From: Corallium rubrum
Taxonomy: Eukaryota > Cnidaria > Anthozoa > Scleralcyonacea > Coralliidae
Length of the DNA stretch: 64,000 nucleotides
Reading direction: 5' to 3'
Assembly (NCBI GenBank): GCA_964035015.1
Contig: OZ035997.1
Location: 82,086,769-82,150,768 of the forward strand
Positions within the stretch are counted from its first letter, which is position 1. Each line of letters begins with the position of its first letter. Position numbers and translations under genes: made by a program. The notes under the pieces were generated by a model. That model worked only from the letters and a program-made list of their open reading frames with translations. It had not been told where the DNA came from and made no database searches. Shown here piece by piece: positions 10,485 to 20,742 of this stretch.

Positions 10485-10992
10485 CTTCATTTCACTTCAG
10501 TTCACTTCAGTTCACTTCAATTCACTTCAGTTCACTTCAGTTCAGTTCACTCCACTTCACTTCACTTCACTTCACTTCACTTCACTTCACTTCACTTCAC
10601 TTCACTTCACTTCACTTCACTTCGCTTCGCTTCGCTTCGCTTCGCTTCGCTTCACTTCACTTCACTTCACTTCACTTTACTTCACTTCGCTTCCCTTCTC
10701 TTCAGTTCACTTCAGTTCACTTCACTTCACTTCACTTCAGTTCACTCCAGTTTATTTTACTTTACTTTACTTTACTTTACTTTACTTTACTTTGCTTTGC
10801 TTTGCTTTGCTTTGCTTTGCTTTGCTTTGCTTTGCTTTGCTTTGCTTTGCTTTGCTTTGCTTTGCTTTGCTTTGCTTTGCTTTGCTTTGCTTTGCTTTGC
10901 TTTGCTTTGCTTTGCTTTGCTTTGCTTTGCTTTGCTTTGCTTTGCTTTGCTTTGCTTTGCTTTGCTTTGCTTTGCTTTGCTTTGCTTTGCTT
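10485..10992. repeat. Pentanucleotide array: TTCAG/TTCAC/TTCGC then TTTAC/TTTGC
   Basis: A graded series of related 5-base units: TTCA(C/G) from about 10485, TTCGC at about 10619-10650, TTCAC again, TTTAC at about 10750-10790, then a long (TTTGC)n to 10992. The block-wise order suggests successive expansion of point-mutated units. The same (TTTGC)n resumes at 12115 because a transposon has split it. Confidence 0.95.
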
Positions 10993-12114
10993 CAGGGCCT
11001 TTTTTAACACTGGTACTGGGGGGCCATGGCCCCCCCAGCCGCCCTCATGCCCCCCCCCCCCCCACTGGGCACTTTTGCCCCCCCCCCCCAGTACAATAGT
11101 TTTTAAGTTTCTATTTGTATAAACTATAAAGCAAATTAGTTTACAAATTCAAAAAATATGAGTTCAAAATGCTTTAAATCTGTTTTATAACGAAGTGAAT
11201 GATTTTAAAGAAAAGACAGCACAAAGGCTCATGTTTGGCCTTATTATTGATGACATGGCAGTTGTGTGGGAAACTGGGGAAGAGAGCTTAAGTGGCAGCC
11301 ATTTTGTTTTGTTCTTTTATCTAAAAAGAGTTTTACCGTATTACTAGGTTAGAGTTACTGTCAGATGTTTGAGGTCTGAAATCATTTAAATAACGGCAGA
11401 AATATATATTATGTGCTAAACGTTTCCCCCTGATATATAAAAAATCGAGAGTGCTCCCAACTTGTATTGCTATAATGCTGAAAAAGTGAAATTAATTTTC
11501 CAAAAACGTTAAAGTTTTTAAAATTTTCTTCTGAAGTATGCCGTCATACCACAGACACAGGGCCGTAGCCACCGGTTCGACAAGTGCGACATTTGTCGCA
11601 CCAATAATTTCATGGAACATAAATTTTTCAGAAATTCTTATACTGAATAGTGACTGATATCTGGATGATAGAAGCAGTTGCACTGTTTCGAAAGCCAGTT
11701 TATTATTAAACAGCCTGTTTGAAGCAACTGAAGGCATCTACTCAAGCATATCACGTACCCAGGCTCATTTCTCCTCGACGTTGGAAGGACGTTGCATATG
11801 GTTAAACCATACACGAGTTTGCATGATTTTCGATGTACATCTGGGGATCAGAGTAGTCTCAGAATGCGGGAAACGCCATTTTAGAGCCCTCAATTTTCAA
11901 AATTTTCCCAGGGAGCATGCCCCTGGACCCTCCTAGAAGGGATTTGTCGCACAATGCTATCTTCGTGGCTACGGCCCTGAGACACTAAAAGATTCTGTTC
12001 CCTAAAAACGCTTTTCCGATTGCAGTGACCGTTTAATTAAGAACAGACACCATGAAGGTCCCTTTCCACGAATGCCCCCCCCCCCCCCCTGGCAAATCCT
12101 TAAAAAAGGCCCTG
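10993..12114. mobile_element. Non-autonomous hAT-like element inserted in (TTTGC)n
   Basis: The ends form inverted repeats: CAGGGCCTTTTTTAA at 10993 and its reverse complement ending at 12114. Direct 8-bp copies of CTTTGCTT flank it (10985-10992 and 12115-12122), although in a pentamer array such a match is partly expected. Poly-C tracts lie just inside both ends (about 11030-11090 and 12073-12090). No transposase remnant is visible. CAGGG termini plus an 8-bp duplication fit hAT. Confidence 0.8.
11558..11979. mobile_element. Nested 422-bp element with CAGGGCCGTAGCCAC ends
   Basis: Inverted termini CAGGGCCGTAGCCAC (11558) and GTGGCTACGGCCCTG (ending 11979) are flanked by AGACA on both sides (11553-11557, 11980-11984). 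A second near-symmetric motif (TTGTCGCAC / GTGCGACA) lies inside. It carries no coding sequence and sits wholly inside the hAT-like element at 10993-12114, so it is the younger insertion. Confidence 0.7.
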
Positions 12115-12333
12115 CTTTGCTTTGCTTTGCTTTGCTTTGCTTTGCTTTGCTTTGCTTTGCTTTGCTTTGCTTTGCTTTGCTTTGCTTTGCTTTGCTTTGC
12201 TTTGCTTTGCTTTGCTTTGCTTTGCTTTGCTTTGCTTTGCTTTGCTTTGCTTTGCTTTGCTTTGCTTTGCTTTGCTTTGCTTTGCTTTGCTTTGCTTTGC
12301 TTTGCTTTGCTTTGCTTTGCTTTGCTTTACTTT
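12115..12333. repeat. (TTTGC)n microsatellite, right half
   Basis: About 43 tandem CTTTG units, the continuation of the array ending at 10992. Confidence 0.97.
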
Positions 12334-12461
12334 AGAGTTTAATGTCGGAAATTTGATGTTATCTTCCAGATCTACCGTTTTGACGTCATGTGCAAGAGGT
12401 CTATACGTCTTTAGTATATAAAAGCAACCGTTAACCTTTGTTTCTTTCTGTTTTACTGCAG

Positions 12462-12701
12462 GTTATGATTTCAATTGTAACGGGAAAGTATCTGGACTCC
12501 ATAAATTGCCAACGTGAAGTCAGTTTGGCTTTAACAAAGAAGCCAGCGATACCAGTCATACCAATTCACCTGGAAAAGGTTGACACTTCATCAAGCAAGT
12601 TGGGTACGCTTTTAGCTCCAATAGTGTACATAAGTTGCCATGAGGGGCTTAGTGACGACAAATTGCGTAAAATTGTGGAAAGCGTTTGCAGCCATTTGTA
12701 A
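12462..12701 (+). CDS. TIR-domain protein, final exon (C-terminal half of TIR)
   Basis: A strong acceptor (TTTCTTTCTGTTTTACTGCAG, ending 12461) opens an exon in phase 0 that continues the reading frame of 3707-3894. It encodes VMISIVTGKYLDSINCQREV, the classic TIR strand/helix in which Cys-(Gln)-x-Glu follows a Tyr-Leu helix. KKPAIPVIPI (strand E region) and a last helix ending SVCSHL and TAA at 12699-12701 follow. Together the two exons give a complete TIR fold of about 140 residues, and the protein ends with the domain. No premature stop or splice-site damage is seen, so the gene looks functional despite the insertions in its intron. Confidence 0.85.
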   Translation, partial: VMISIVTGKYLDSINCQREVSLALTKKPAIPVIPIHLEKVDTSSSKLGTLLAPIVYISCHEGLSDDKLRKIVESVCSHL

Positions 12702-12775
12702 ATAACACGCTAATTTTACTACTCTTTAATCTTTATTACTTGTATTGGTTATATTTTGAAAAAATATATATCGTC

Positions 12776-12781
12776 AATAAA
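12776..12781 (+). terminator. AATAAA polyadenylation signal of the TIR gene
   Basis: The first canonical AATAAA downstream of the TAA at 12701, 75 bases away. It is the expected kind of 3'-end signal but unverified. Confidence 0.55.
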
Positions 12782-13785
12782 ACTCTTTCGACATGTGGTG
12801 TATCTGTTTGCTTGTACTTTAATTCAGTTTTAGGAGTTTATGGAATGAAAATAGGAAATAAAATAAAGATTAGGTTTGTTTCATCCCCAAGATTTTCTAA
12901 AAGTGATCAAATAATTGCTTTGTTAAATATTAAATAGCTGTACCTATTACCAGAGCGCGAGATCATTACTAGTGAAATAACGGACCGTGCGAGAAACAGC
13001 GGACTTAGATCTCTATAGAGATATTTCACTCGTGCAGACCAAACAAGCGAGGACAATAATTATCCACCCGCTCGAAGCGAGAACATTTTAAAAGCTTATT
13101 TATGTTTCTAAATATTAAAGTGTCACTAAGACGAAAAATCGACCATAAAATTTTGCCAAAATATAATTTCGACGAACTTTATTGGGATATAAATACCACG
13201 TGTACAAAATTTGAACCGATATAAACCAACAGGTTTAAAGTTATAAACGTTTGAAATGCTGAAAATTGCGTCCGCCATTAAAATTTTCTTCAACTGTGAA
13301 TACTGTGAATATTGATACCTGAGAAGGGTTATGACGTCATTTTCTTAACCCAAGCTTGCGTGACTAAGGAAGAAACAACGAGAGCGCATATAATTTGACA
13401 ACAAAAATGCCGAATTCATCATCATTTAGTTGCTGTTCTGACTATGGATTGAAACGGAATCATCCAATGTATGTTTGGAGTATTGGTAGCCCATTTTGAC
13501 AAATCTGGTTTCGGAATTTGCCAGAACGATGACTGTATTGCTTCGGCTGATGAGATCGATAATCGCCCAATACTAACAAGATATTGCCGAAGAAAAGTAC
13601 AATGAATTTTCTATATAGCTGCAACATTTCAATTCTGACGTCGTGGTTTCTTCTTGAGAAAGACAGCATTAGTCTGCTAGAGACAGGAAGAAGTTTTTCA
13701 CGATGCGCTCGTTTGTATCTTTATGTGGTATGAATGTGGCTCTACTCTAGGCCTCTATAGACTATAGCTGACTAGCTTGTATTTG

Positions 13786-13941
13786 ATGCCAGATGAGATG
13801 GTGAAGTCCGAAGAATGTCGCTGTAGACGCTGCTGGCACATAGAAATTCAAAGTTTGAGAGCATTTTACTCATGTTGGAAATTATACAGTGACAGAAAAG
13901 AAAAAGTTAGAAAACTAGTTGGCCTCAGTATATATATATAA
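13786..13941 (+). CDS. Small ORF inside the TTAA element, product unknown
   Basis: Fifty-one codons from ATG, with a Cys cluster (EECRCRRCWHIEIQ) and a basic tail (DRKEKVRKLVG). The final codons read into a TA microsatellite. The composition is more protein-like than surrounding translation, but there is no recognised domain. It could be a remnant of an element-encoded protein or chance. Confidence 0.2.
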   Translation: MPDEMVKSEECRCRRCWHIEIQSLRAFYSCWKLYSDRKEKVRKLVGLSIYI

Positions 13942-14124
13942 TTCTGTCAATTTGCATAAATGGCCTGTTGATGTGGCTCACAAAGCTGGCGCATCAATAA
14001 TGTGCTGAACTGCTTCAGCTTGTAAAATTGTTTTGGTTAAATTTCTTAGGTTTTCTACCGCTAAATATTTAGATTAGTATTTACGCTTTGTTGCTTTGCA
14101 AATCAGACTGTATATTTATTGAAA

Positions 14125-14256
14125 TATAGTAAGGATAGATATACTGCCGAAACAGAGAACGTAGGAGTCTAACGTTTCTCTCTGACGAAGGGCCTTCGCT
14201 CGAAACGTTAGACTCCTACGTTCTCTGTTTTGGCAGTATATGTATCCTTACTATAT
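14125..14256 (+). repeat. Long hairpin with hammerhead-like core (PLE terminus)
   Basis: Arms of about 55 bases (ACTGCCGAAACAGAGAACGT and its complement) enclose CTGACGA, a 4-bp stem with CTTC loop, GAAA, then CGTTA. This order matches the hammerhead ribozyme plan carried at the ends of many Penelope-like elements, with one extra A after CTGACGA. The trailing sequence TTTCGATTGTTGTTTCTACA, also found at about 37343, belongs to the same repeat. Confidence 0.55.
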
Positions 14257-15235
14257 TTCGATTGTTGTTTCTACACTGCCTACGCAGCACACTACTTTTA
14301 TTATTGTATATTTATTGAGTTTGTTTATATGCTATCTATTTTGTAACATCTAATAGCATTTATTTTAAGTATTAATTAAAATACTAAATGAATTGTTAGT
14401 ACATACATGTATTTTATATATACAATTATACATCAAATTCAACCTTCATTGTCGTTTGCTTTACTTACATGATATATTTTATAATCTTAAATAAAAGTAA
14501 AAGTGGAACTTACTATGTATGTACCATGGTGGCATCGTATGGTGTGAGGGGACAAGAAATATTCGCTTTAATATTTTCCGACGGTTCACTTGAACCTCGA
14601 GACTGCTCTGCCTCCAAAGTTTTGTTAATCTTTCAAATAGTAGGTACATTACTACGCTGAAATACACTTGTTTGTAGTAAGGTCGCTCGAAAAATCTTCA
14701 CTGATTGAAATTTGATTGGAACAAACTATGAATCATCATCGCGTGTCGGCGCGTTATGTTCTGAACAAACCTAACCCAATTTGCTCGTACGATTTGTCAA
14801 TTGGGCTTATATGCTGCGCAATCCCTGCAGAATAATCACATTCGTTACTACAATCCTGTATAACTGTGTGCGTTGACGGAATGCTGGAATATTTTATTTT
14901 TTATTCACTGACAATCTCTTGTATGCCACAGTAATTCTACAGCATGAGATGTTGTTGTTAAGAAAATGACGTCAAAGGCCTTCTCGAGTTACACTAGAGT
15001 GCACTTTGGAAATTTTAATGGCGGCCGTCAAATTTAAGATTTCTAATCGCAATAGCAGCGCCTCTTTTTTGAATTTCGAGTTAAGACTTCGTACAGTAGG
15101 TTGTAGATGGGTATACTTTACAATGATGAAATAAAAATGATAGGTGAAAATTTCGTCTTAGTGACACTTTAAGTTAGAACCCAACAAATACACTTTTGTT
15201 AATTAACGAAGAACTAAAATAGCTACATGATTATC

Positions 15236-15236
<1 letters not shown>

Positions 15237-15311
<75 letters not shown>
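15237..15311. repeat. (AT)n microsatellite
   Basis: About 37 uninterrupted AT units abutting the tail of the Penelope-like element to the right. Confidence 0.98.
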
Positions 15312-15313
<2 letters not shown>

Positions 15314-17011
15314 TGAGATTTGCTATCGCTACTCGGAGTTTCACGCGTTACGCGATCATACAGTGTCTTATTACAGTTAGGTGTCTGGTTTCATGTCGGC
15401 ATTTACTAAACAATTCAGTTCGTTTGTTCAAAAGGTTTTTGTTTCTGTCTTTCATTATAAGAAGTTTTTCTTCGAGACACAGGTTGCATCTTCTTGAACC
15501 AACTTTGTAAGCGGGGACTTTTTTAACCAGGGACCACTTAATACTAAAATTTCTTCGTGCTGCCTTCAATTTCCAAATGTGTTTAGAAAGTTCGGTTTCG
15601 GTAGAATATTTACGGTTATTGAACGACTTGGCATGGTTCCGTTATCGGTTTTTGAACTCATCGGCCGTTACTCCAATGTATTTCATCTTTTCACTGCTAT
15701 CGGTAGTTGAGACCACGGCCTGATAAACAACGCTTTTTGTGAGGCATTTACCTTCGGTTGGGCATTCGTTAGGTCGTCTACAGTTGCACTGTTGAGTGTC
15801 GTTGGTGTTGCCGTTTGTGTTACTTTGTGTCACGCGTTTGGTTAGAATTTTTTTGTTGTGTCTGTTTATGAAGGTTTTCATGTTTTGCAGGCAGCTATAT
15901 ATAGCTAATTCGTACAGTGTGTCGGTTGAAAATTTTGTGTAGTTTGTTTGAGGGTGGGAAGTGTTTGTCGATCAGTTGAAGAAAGCGTTGTCCGATGTTC
16001 GTTTTAACGTTCCTGCTGTAAGGTGGGTTGTACCATATCACGTTTCGTTGTCTGTTTTGTCTTTGTGATCTGTTGTTGTTAGAACTGTGGTTTTCGTTCT
16101 CTATAGTTTGTTCGTATGTCAGGGGTGCGTCAAAGTTACTTCGTTTTAAGGCGTCGTTGTAGAGTGGTGCTGCGGTGTCGAAGGTCTCTTTGTTATATAC
16201 ATGATAAGTTGTTAATGCGTTTGTTAATGGATGTAGGTAGTTGGCGTAAAATGGAAGGTGGGTGGTTTGATAAGCGGTTAATGTAGAGAGGGTCGTCGTT
16301 AGGTTTTCTATAAGGTTTGTATGTGCCGTCTGTCAGGTCGAACGTTATGTCTAGAAAGTTTACCCGTCTCAGGTTTGCCGTCGCTGTTATTTTCAGGCCG
16401 AAGTTGCTGAAAATCTCGATCAGGTCTTTCCTCGCTCTGTCTCCCAATCTACCTGAGCTGCCAGGCCGTCGTCGCGGTACAGACCAATGGTGCTTCCGAA
16501 GCGTTTTTCGAGCACATTGAGTATAAATAAACCGACGACTTCGCAGATTTCGGCTCCATCGTGACTTCCCATAGTTACATCAAATGAGTTGGAGTTTCTT
16601 TTTGTCCAGGTCTGGCTGTTGTTGAAAAGGAGGGATTTTCTGGCATGTTTGATGATCTTGATGTCGTAGTCGGAGATGTCAGTAAATTGTTTGCCCCAGT
16701 TGATAGCGTCGTCAAGTAAGCGCTCGGAAATAGATGGGTAGAAGCTTACGATGTCGAATGACAGGAAGGTGTACTTGCTTTATACCAGGTGTGTATACTT
16801 GCTTTTGTGTGTTTCAACTCGGGGACGGGTGGAGGGCTTCGCTTCGATTTCAAGCCATATGTGGGAGGTTTGCAGGTTTGTTGATCGTTGGTGTTGTCGT
16901 GCAGGAAGAAGTGTGCTTTCCAGCGCATTCGTTGGATAACGCTTTCGGTCTTGTCGATGATGTGTCTTCGGTACTCGTCGTGGGTTGGTAGTCCAATGTT
17001 TTTAGTAGTCC
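15312..17011 (-). pseudogene. Penelope-like element (PLE), degenerate RT and GIY-YIG
   Basis: Read on the minus strand from about 17011 down: YRRHIIDKTESVIQRMRWKA, an N-terminal PLE block, then SFDIVSFYPSISERLLDDAI, which starts the RT core. The YRDDGLA catalytic box lies near 16470. The RT C-terminal part is NFLDITFDLTDGTYKPYRKP near 16340. The linker Cys cluster CNCRRPNECP and YIGVTADEFKNR start the GIY-YIG nuclease (15881-15640), and CNLCLEEK follows near 15480. At least two frame changes break the coding sequence, one right after YRDD and one inside GIY-YIG. The 3' end abuts (AT)n. At 17011 it meets an oppositely oriented PLE fragment head to head, a form often seen for Penelope insertions. 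Confidence 0.85.
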
Positions 17012-17640
17012 GATGAGTTCAAAAACCGATACCGGAACCATGCCAAGTCGTTCAATAACCGTAAATATTCTACCGAAACCGAACTTTCTAAACACATTTG
17101 GAGAGAAAAAAAGACCAAACTTTGTTGGAAAACCTCCTCAATAATAAATTAAGTCAGATAAATCCCTCGAACGTCGGGCTGTATGCGATATACAGCCCTC
17201 GGACGCTTCGCGTCCTCGGGGCATACAGCCCTCGTTCTCGGGCTTTATCTCTTACATATTCTACCGAAACCGAACTTTCTAAACACATTTGGAGATTGAA
17301 GGCAGCACGAAGAAATTTTAGTATTAAGTGGTCCCTGGTTAAAAAAGTCCCCGCTTACAAAGTTGGTTCAAGAAGATGCAACCTGTGTCTCGAAGAAAAA
17401 CTTCTTATAATGAAAGACAGAAACAAAAACCTTTTGAACAAACGAACTGAACTGTTTAGTAAATTCCAACATGAAACCAGACACCTAATAAGACATAGAG
17501 AGCAGTTTCACCAGATCTGTCAGTTGCCTGATGATCGCGTAACGCGTGAAACTCCGAGTAGCGCTCGACAGCAAATCTCACTAAATATTATTCGCTCTAA
17601 CTATAATGATATTGAGCGCTCTAAAACCATTCGCCAATAC
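17012..17640 (+). pseudogene. Inverted partial PLE copy (GIY-YIG part), internally disrupted
   Basis: Plus-strand reading gives DEFKNRYRNHAKSFNNRKYS, then TELSKHIW, matching the nuclease region of the minus copy. Between 17097 and about 17255 lies foreign DNA with small palindromes (GCTGTATGCGATATACAGC). The TELSKHIW segment is then repeated and runs on through CNLCLEEK to a PLE tail. The arrangement is an inverted, partly duplicated 3' copy of the neighbouring element. Confidence 0.8.
17523..17575 (+). ncRNA. Hammerhead-like motif in the PLE tail
   Basis: CTGATGA (17528-17534), a CGCG-TAA-CGCG stem, GAAA, then ACTC and GAGT around one base and TA. The stem I partners (GTTGC upstream) are only partly complementary to the downstream GCGCT here, so this copy is probably inactive alone. 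Confidence 0.45.
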
Positions 17641-17669
17641 TGTAACCCCTTTGTTACGGTCAACACTTG

Positions 17670-17672
<3 letters not shown>

Positions 17673-17711
<39 letters not shown>

Positions 17712-17742
17712 AGTATATATATATATACATATATATATATAT
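17673..17742. repeat. (AT)n microsatellite, interrupted
   Basis: TA runs with GTATAG and ATACAT interruptions form an imperfect palindrome. Confidence 0.95.
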
Positions 17743-17989
17743 GTAATGTTTACAACACTCGCGTCCTTGTTGTATTGAATATACAATCACTCGCCGAAGA
17801 ACTTGTGAAATGAATAAATAGTAAAATCCCTTTGGGATATTGAGATGCTAATTAGTTACATCCACTAGTGGCTGTAACTAATTAGCATCGTTGGTTTTAG
17901 TTTGTATGGGGTTTACAGGGGTATACATGTGATGTAATTTCTGAAATTGGATTGGCTGCAAAACTCATGAATTAGTAATGAATTTCACA

Positions 17990-17999
<10 letters not shown>

Positions 18000-18040
<41 letters not shown>

Positions 18041-18201
18041 AACGAGCACGTGTGATTTTGTTCACAGAATGTCGGAAAGTGCTCAATACCATAAAGGAGA
18101 GCGAATATAGTATAAGTAGGCTTACCTCAAAACGTTGAGTGTTGCAACTGTCAGTTTCACGCGGGGCGATCTTCAGGCAACTTACCTAATTAGGCAACTT
18201 G

Positions 18202-18266
<65 letters not shown>
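18000..18266. repeat. Two (AT)n blocks around a decayed PLE tail
   Basis: AT runs at about 18000-18034 and 18203-18266. Between them, on the minus strand, GTTGCCTGAAGATCG is a decayed version of the PLE tail found at 22010. Confidence 0.85.
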
Positions 18267-18271
<5 letters not shown>

Positions 18272-18472
18272 CTACTCACTATACAGTAAAAACCCGCATA
18301 AAAGAACCAGTGGATTAAGAACCAACAGCCTGAAAGTTAGGCAATTAAACACCCAAAATACAAGAACCACTTCAGGCTGACAAATGAGACTGGTTCTTAC
18401 CTTAAACCTTAAAAGGCTTACAAAACTTTGTTTTGAATATGATTAGACATGTCAAGTACATTTTCAACCATT

Positions 18473-18479
<7 letters not shown>

Positions 18480-18525
<46 letters not shown>
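18480..18525. repeat. (AT)n microsatellite
   Basis: About 23 AT units beside a PLE tail in minus orientation. Confidence 0.97.
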
Positions 18526-18529
<4 letters not shown>

Positions 18530-18616
18530 AAGATCACTAGGTTGGCGTAAGGTATAAGAGCGCTCAATACCATTAATAGGCAGAGCGAAGTAGAATTTAT
18601 TAACTTTTAATGCTGA

Positions 18617-18658
18617 GTCGCTACTCAGAGTTTCACGCTTACGCGATCTTCAGGCAAC
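18617..18658 (-). ncRNA. Hammerhead-like motif, minus strand (PLE tail)
   Basis: Reverse complement of the motif at 22010-22051, with the same stem I (GTTGC/GCGAC), CTGAAGA, stem II and GAAA. The surrounding 95 bases (18595-18690) are an inverted copy of 21976-22072. Confidence 0.5.
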
Positions 18659-19394
18659 TAACAGATTACAAGGTCTACTATATATTATACTAGCAATTAT
18701 TATCACAAGGGGAATGCTGCCTGGCTACGAATCCCTACAATTATTATTAAATACCAAAAGGAAGATGGTTGATATTGGAGCAAATTCGTAAAATAATCCA
18801 TGGGCTCATATGACTGTGGTGTTGGACGAAGGAGAACGTGATCATAATTTTGCAAGTTATGCGGAGAATGTTTTTGAGAATAGTATTTAGCGCCCAACCA
18901 AACTATTGATTGTGAGCTGACCATATTCTTGTATGGACTGACTCTAACGCCTCCCTCACCCCTGGATGGGTGGGGGGTGCAGCACAAAATATATTTCGTG
19001 TCACACACATGAGTACCACACCGTCCACGTGTGAACTTTAACGAAGTTGTATAAAACAATGGTGGGAAGACACGACGAATTTTGAAGTCATGAAGATTCA
19101 GATGAAAAAATACACAGATTGTTGGAGAAGAAAGACTAAAAAAATACCAAAAAGGGACAAGAATGCATTCAAAATATTTAAAGGCAGTATACATGGTGTC
19201 GAAGCTTCGGAAACAAATCAAGAATGTCTCGACGCTACATTGAGTATCAATATATTCAAAGTTGTTTCAGTATAATAATATATATCATTTACAGCCCCTC
19301 CGGTGATATAATATCATGCCTCGGGGCAATATTTTGTGGAATTCCCCTGGCTTTAGGTCTATAAATGATAAATATTCATGCCTGTATTTTTAAT

Positions 19395-19985
19395 TTACTT
19401 GTAATATAGGAATATAATAGTAATAGTAATATATGTTGTAAAGGACATAAGGTATTTTATTAATTGTGCATATATAGAATAAAGCATGACATTTAGGAAT
19501 GATGAATCCCATGCATTAATATTTGTCATTTGATTATGTATTATTGCAGTCAAAGACATGGCCACGCACTGTTTACCAGCATTTTGTTTAAACTTTCTGG
19601 TATTGCCTTGGCTAAAATCAGCACATATTGTTTTACTTGGGTCCACAACATCGTATATTGTGGGTCCAGGATTTTCTTCAACATCATTTGCCATTCTCAA
19701 CAACAGTGGAACATACACATTGTAACATGACATTCGAGTGAACGACACTATCACTTGACTTAAACTTTTACACTGTTCTCTCAACCTCTTTGATAAATAT
19801 GAAAATATACGGAGGTAAAATATTCGCACCAATATTAGTAATACCATAATTGTGAATACCAGCTGAAATAACATCAAGATTGTTCCACAACAGTTTATAT
19901 GTTCGAGTGGTGTTGAATACTGTTTGACTCTTACATTATTGTGTGAACCAATTCGGGCACGATATTGCTCAATTGTCACTCCCAT
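19395..19985 (-). CDS. 2A-peptide ORF: membrane leader, DVEENPGP, protease-like domain (truncated)
   Basis: 196 codons from a true ATG at 19985. Residues about 33-64 form a strongly hydrophobic stretch (TILMLFQLVFTIMVLLILV). Residues 101-108 are DVEENPGP, the complete consensus of a 2A ribosome-skipping peptide, preceded by the usual hydrophobic helix (VYVPLLLRMAN). Skipping would release the leader and start a second product at Pro108. That product begins TIYDVVDPSKTICADFSQGN and contains NAGKQCVAMSLTAI (Cys140). This Cys motif resembles the active-site start of OTU or herpes-tegument-type deubiquitinases, which also occur in PIF1-helicase-containing transposon proteins of invertebrates. After SIYAQL the sequence loses that character and ends, so the copy is truncated. 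It is probably the 5' part of a mobile-element gene rather than a host gene. Confidence 0.65.
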   Translation of the reverse strand: MGVTIEQYRARIGSHNNVRVKQYSTPLEHINCCGTILMLFQLVFTIMVLLILVRIFYLRIFSYLSKRLREQCKSLSQVIVSFTRMSCYNVYVPLLLRMANDVEENPGPTIYDVVDPSKTICADFSQGNTRKFKQNAGKQCVAMSLTAIIHNQMTNINAWDSSFLNVMLYSIYAQLIKYLMSFTTYITITIIFLYYK

Positions 19986-20360
19986 TTAGGCAAAATGTTC
20001 AGTTATATTTTAACAACAAGGTTTTTATCTGTACAGATGTAAGTTTGTTGAGTCTACAGGCACAAATTTTGCCTTCGTTTGTACTGTTTCTAGGTTTGAT
20101 TTTAACGAGCACAATGGCTTCGTTTGATTTGAGTTGCGTTATACCCACACGCAGATAATGTCACAACAATATACACCTAAAATAGAAAGTACATTTTATT
20201 CACAAACAAAGCAATTTGATAATTGATGATAGTGATGGCAAGAAATCGCAGATGACATCTTATAAATTTCTACCTCACTCAACCATATATTTGCCGTTTT
20301 AAGTGAGCCTTTAAGGACAAACAAGAAACATTAAGTACACAAAACTATCTAAGTTGTCCT

Positions 20361-20424
20361 ACCTTGACAAAAGAATATCTCCTTCCTCAAATACCTTGAC
20401 AAAAGAATATCTCCTTCCTCAAAT
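20361..20424. repeat. Perfect 32-bp tandem duplication
   Basis: ACCTTGACAAAAGAATATCT plus 12 bases occurs twice in tandem without mismatch. A local duplication of unknown effect. Confidence 0.95.
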
Positions 20425-20742
20425 GAATTGAAATTCGCGACAGCAGAACAGATCATTCGAGAATTGGTCACTGGCGTAATGGCGTTGCGAGTTCACAAAA
20501 TGCCATGTTCGTGGTGGCGTTGACAAGTTCCGAACATTAATTCCGTACAACTTCCGTGCAAACGAATAACCCTCTGGAGTATGGATGTAAATTGGCAGCA
20601 ACTACGTCACAGAACGTCATAAAACTGGACAGAAATCCGTACACGAATTTTCACATATCGAGATCTCGTCGACTATACATAGGTGCGCAAAGAGGTCTGG
20701 ACACGAGACATGGTCAAGATTAGTGTGCTGCCTACGGCAGCA

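Larger units (their letters stand above)
13119..15168. mobile_element. TTAA-flanked DNA element (Kolobok/piggyBac-type target) with long diverged TIRs
   Basis: AGTGTCACTAAGACGAAA begins at 13119 right after TTAA (13115-13118). Its reverse complement ends at 15168 right before TTAA (15169-15172). Similarity continues inward for about 250 bases on each side, sharing GCCATTAAAATTTTC and ATGACGTCATTTTCTTAAC. The TTAA duplication is typical of piggyBac and Kolobok/T2 elements, and the AG start rather than CCC favours Kolobok. A PLE-type hairpin lies inside (14125-14256). No transposase was recognised in the 1.5-kb interior. Confidence 0.72.

Noticed and set aside
10319..11122. Three overlapping long ORFs (Leu/Cys/Phe-Ala repeats)
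   Set aside because: Translation of TTTG and pentanucleotide arrays. Open in all three frames because the units lack stops.
12052..12421. Repeat-rich ORFs in all frames
   Set aside because: Products of (TTTGC)n, not genes.
18703..19221. 172-codon minus-strand ORF
   Set aside because: Aromatic-rich translation of unremarkable DNA. No motif or family resemblance seen.
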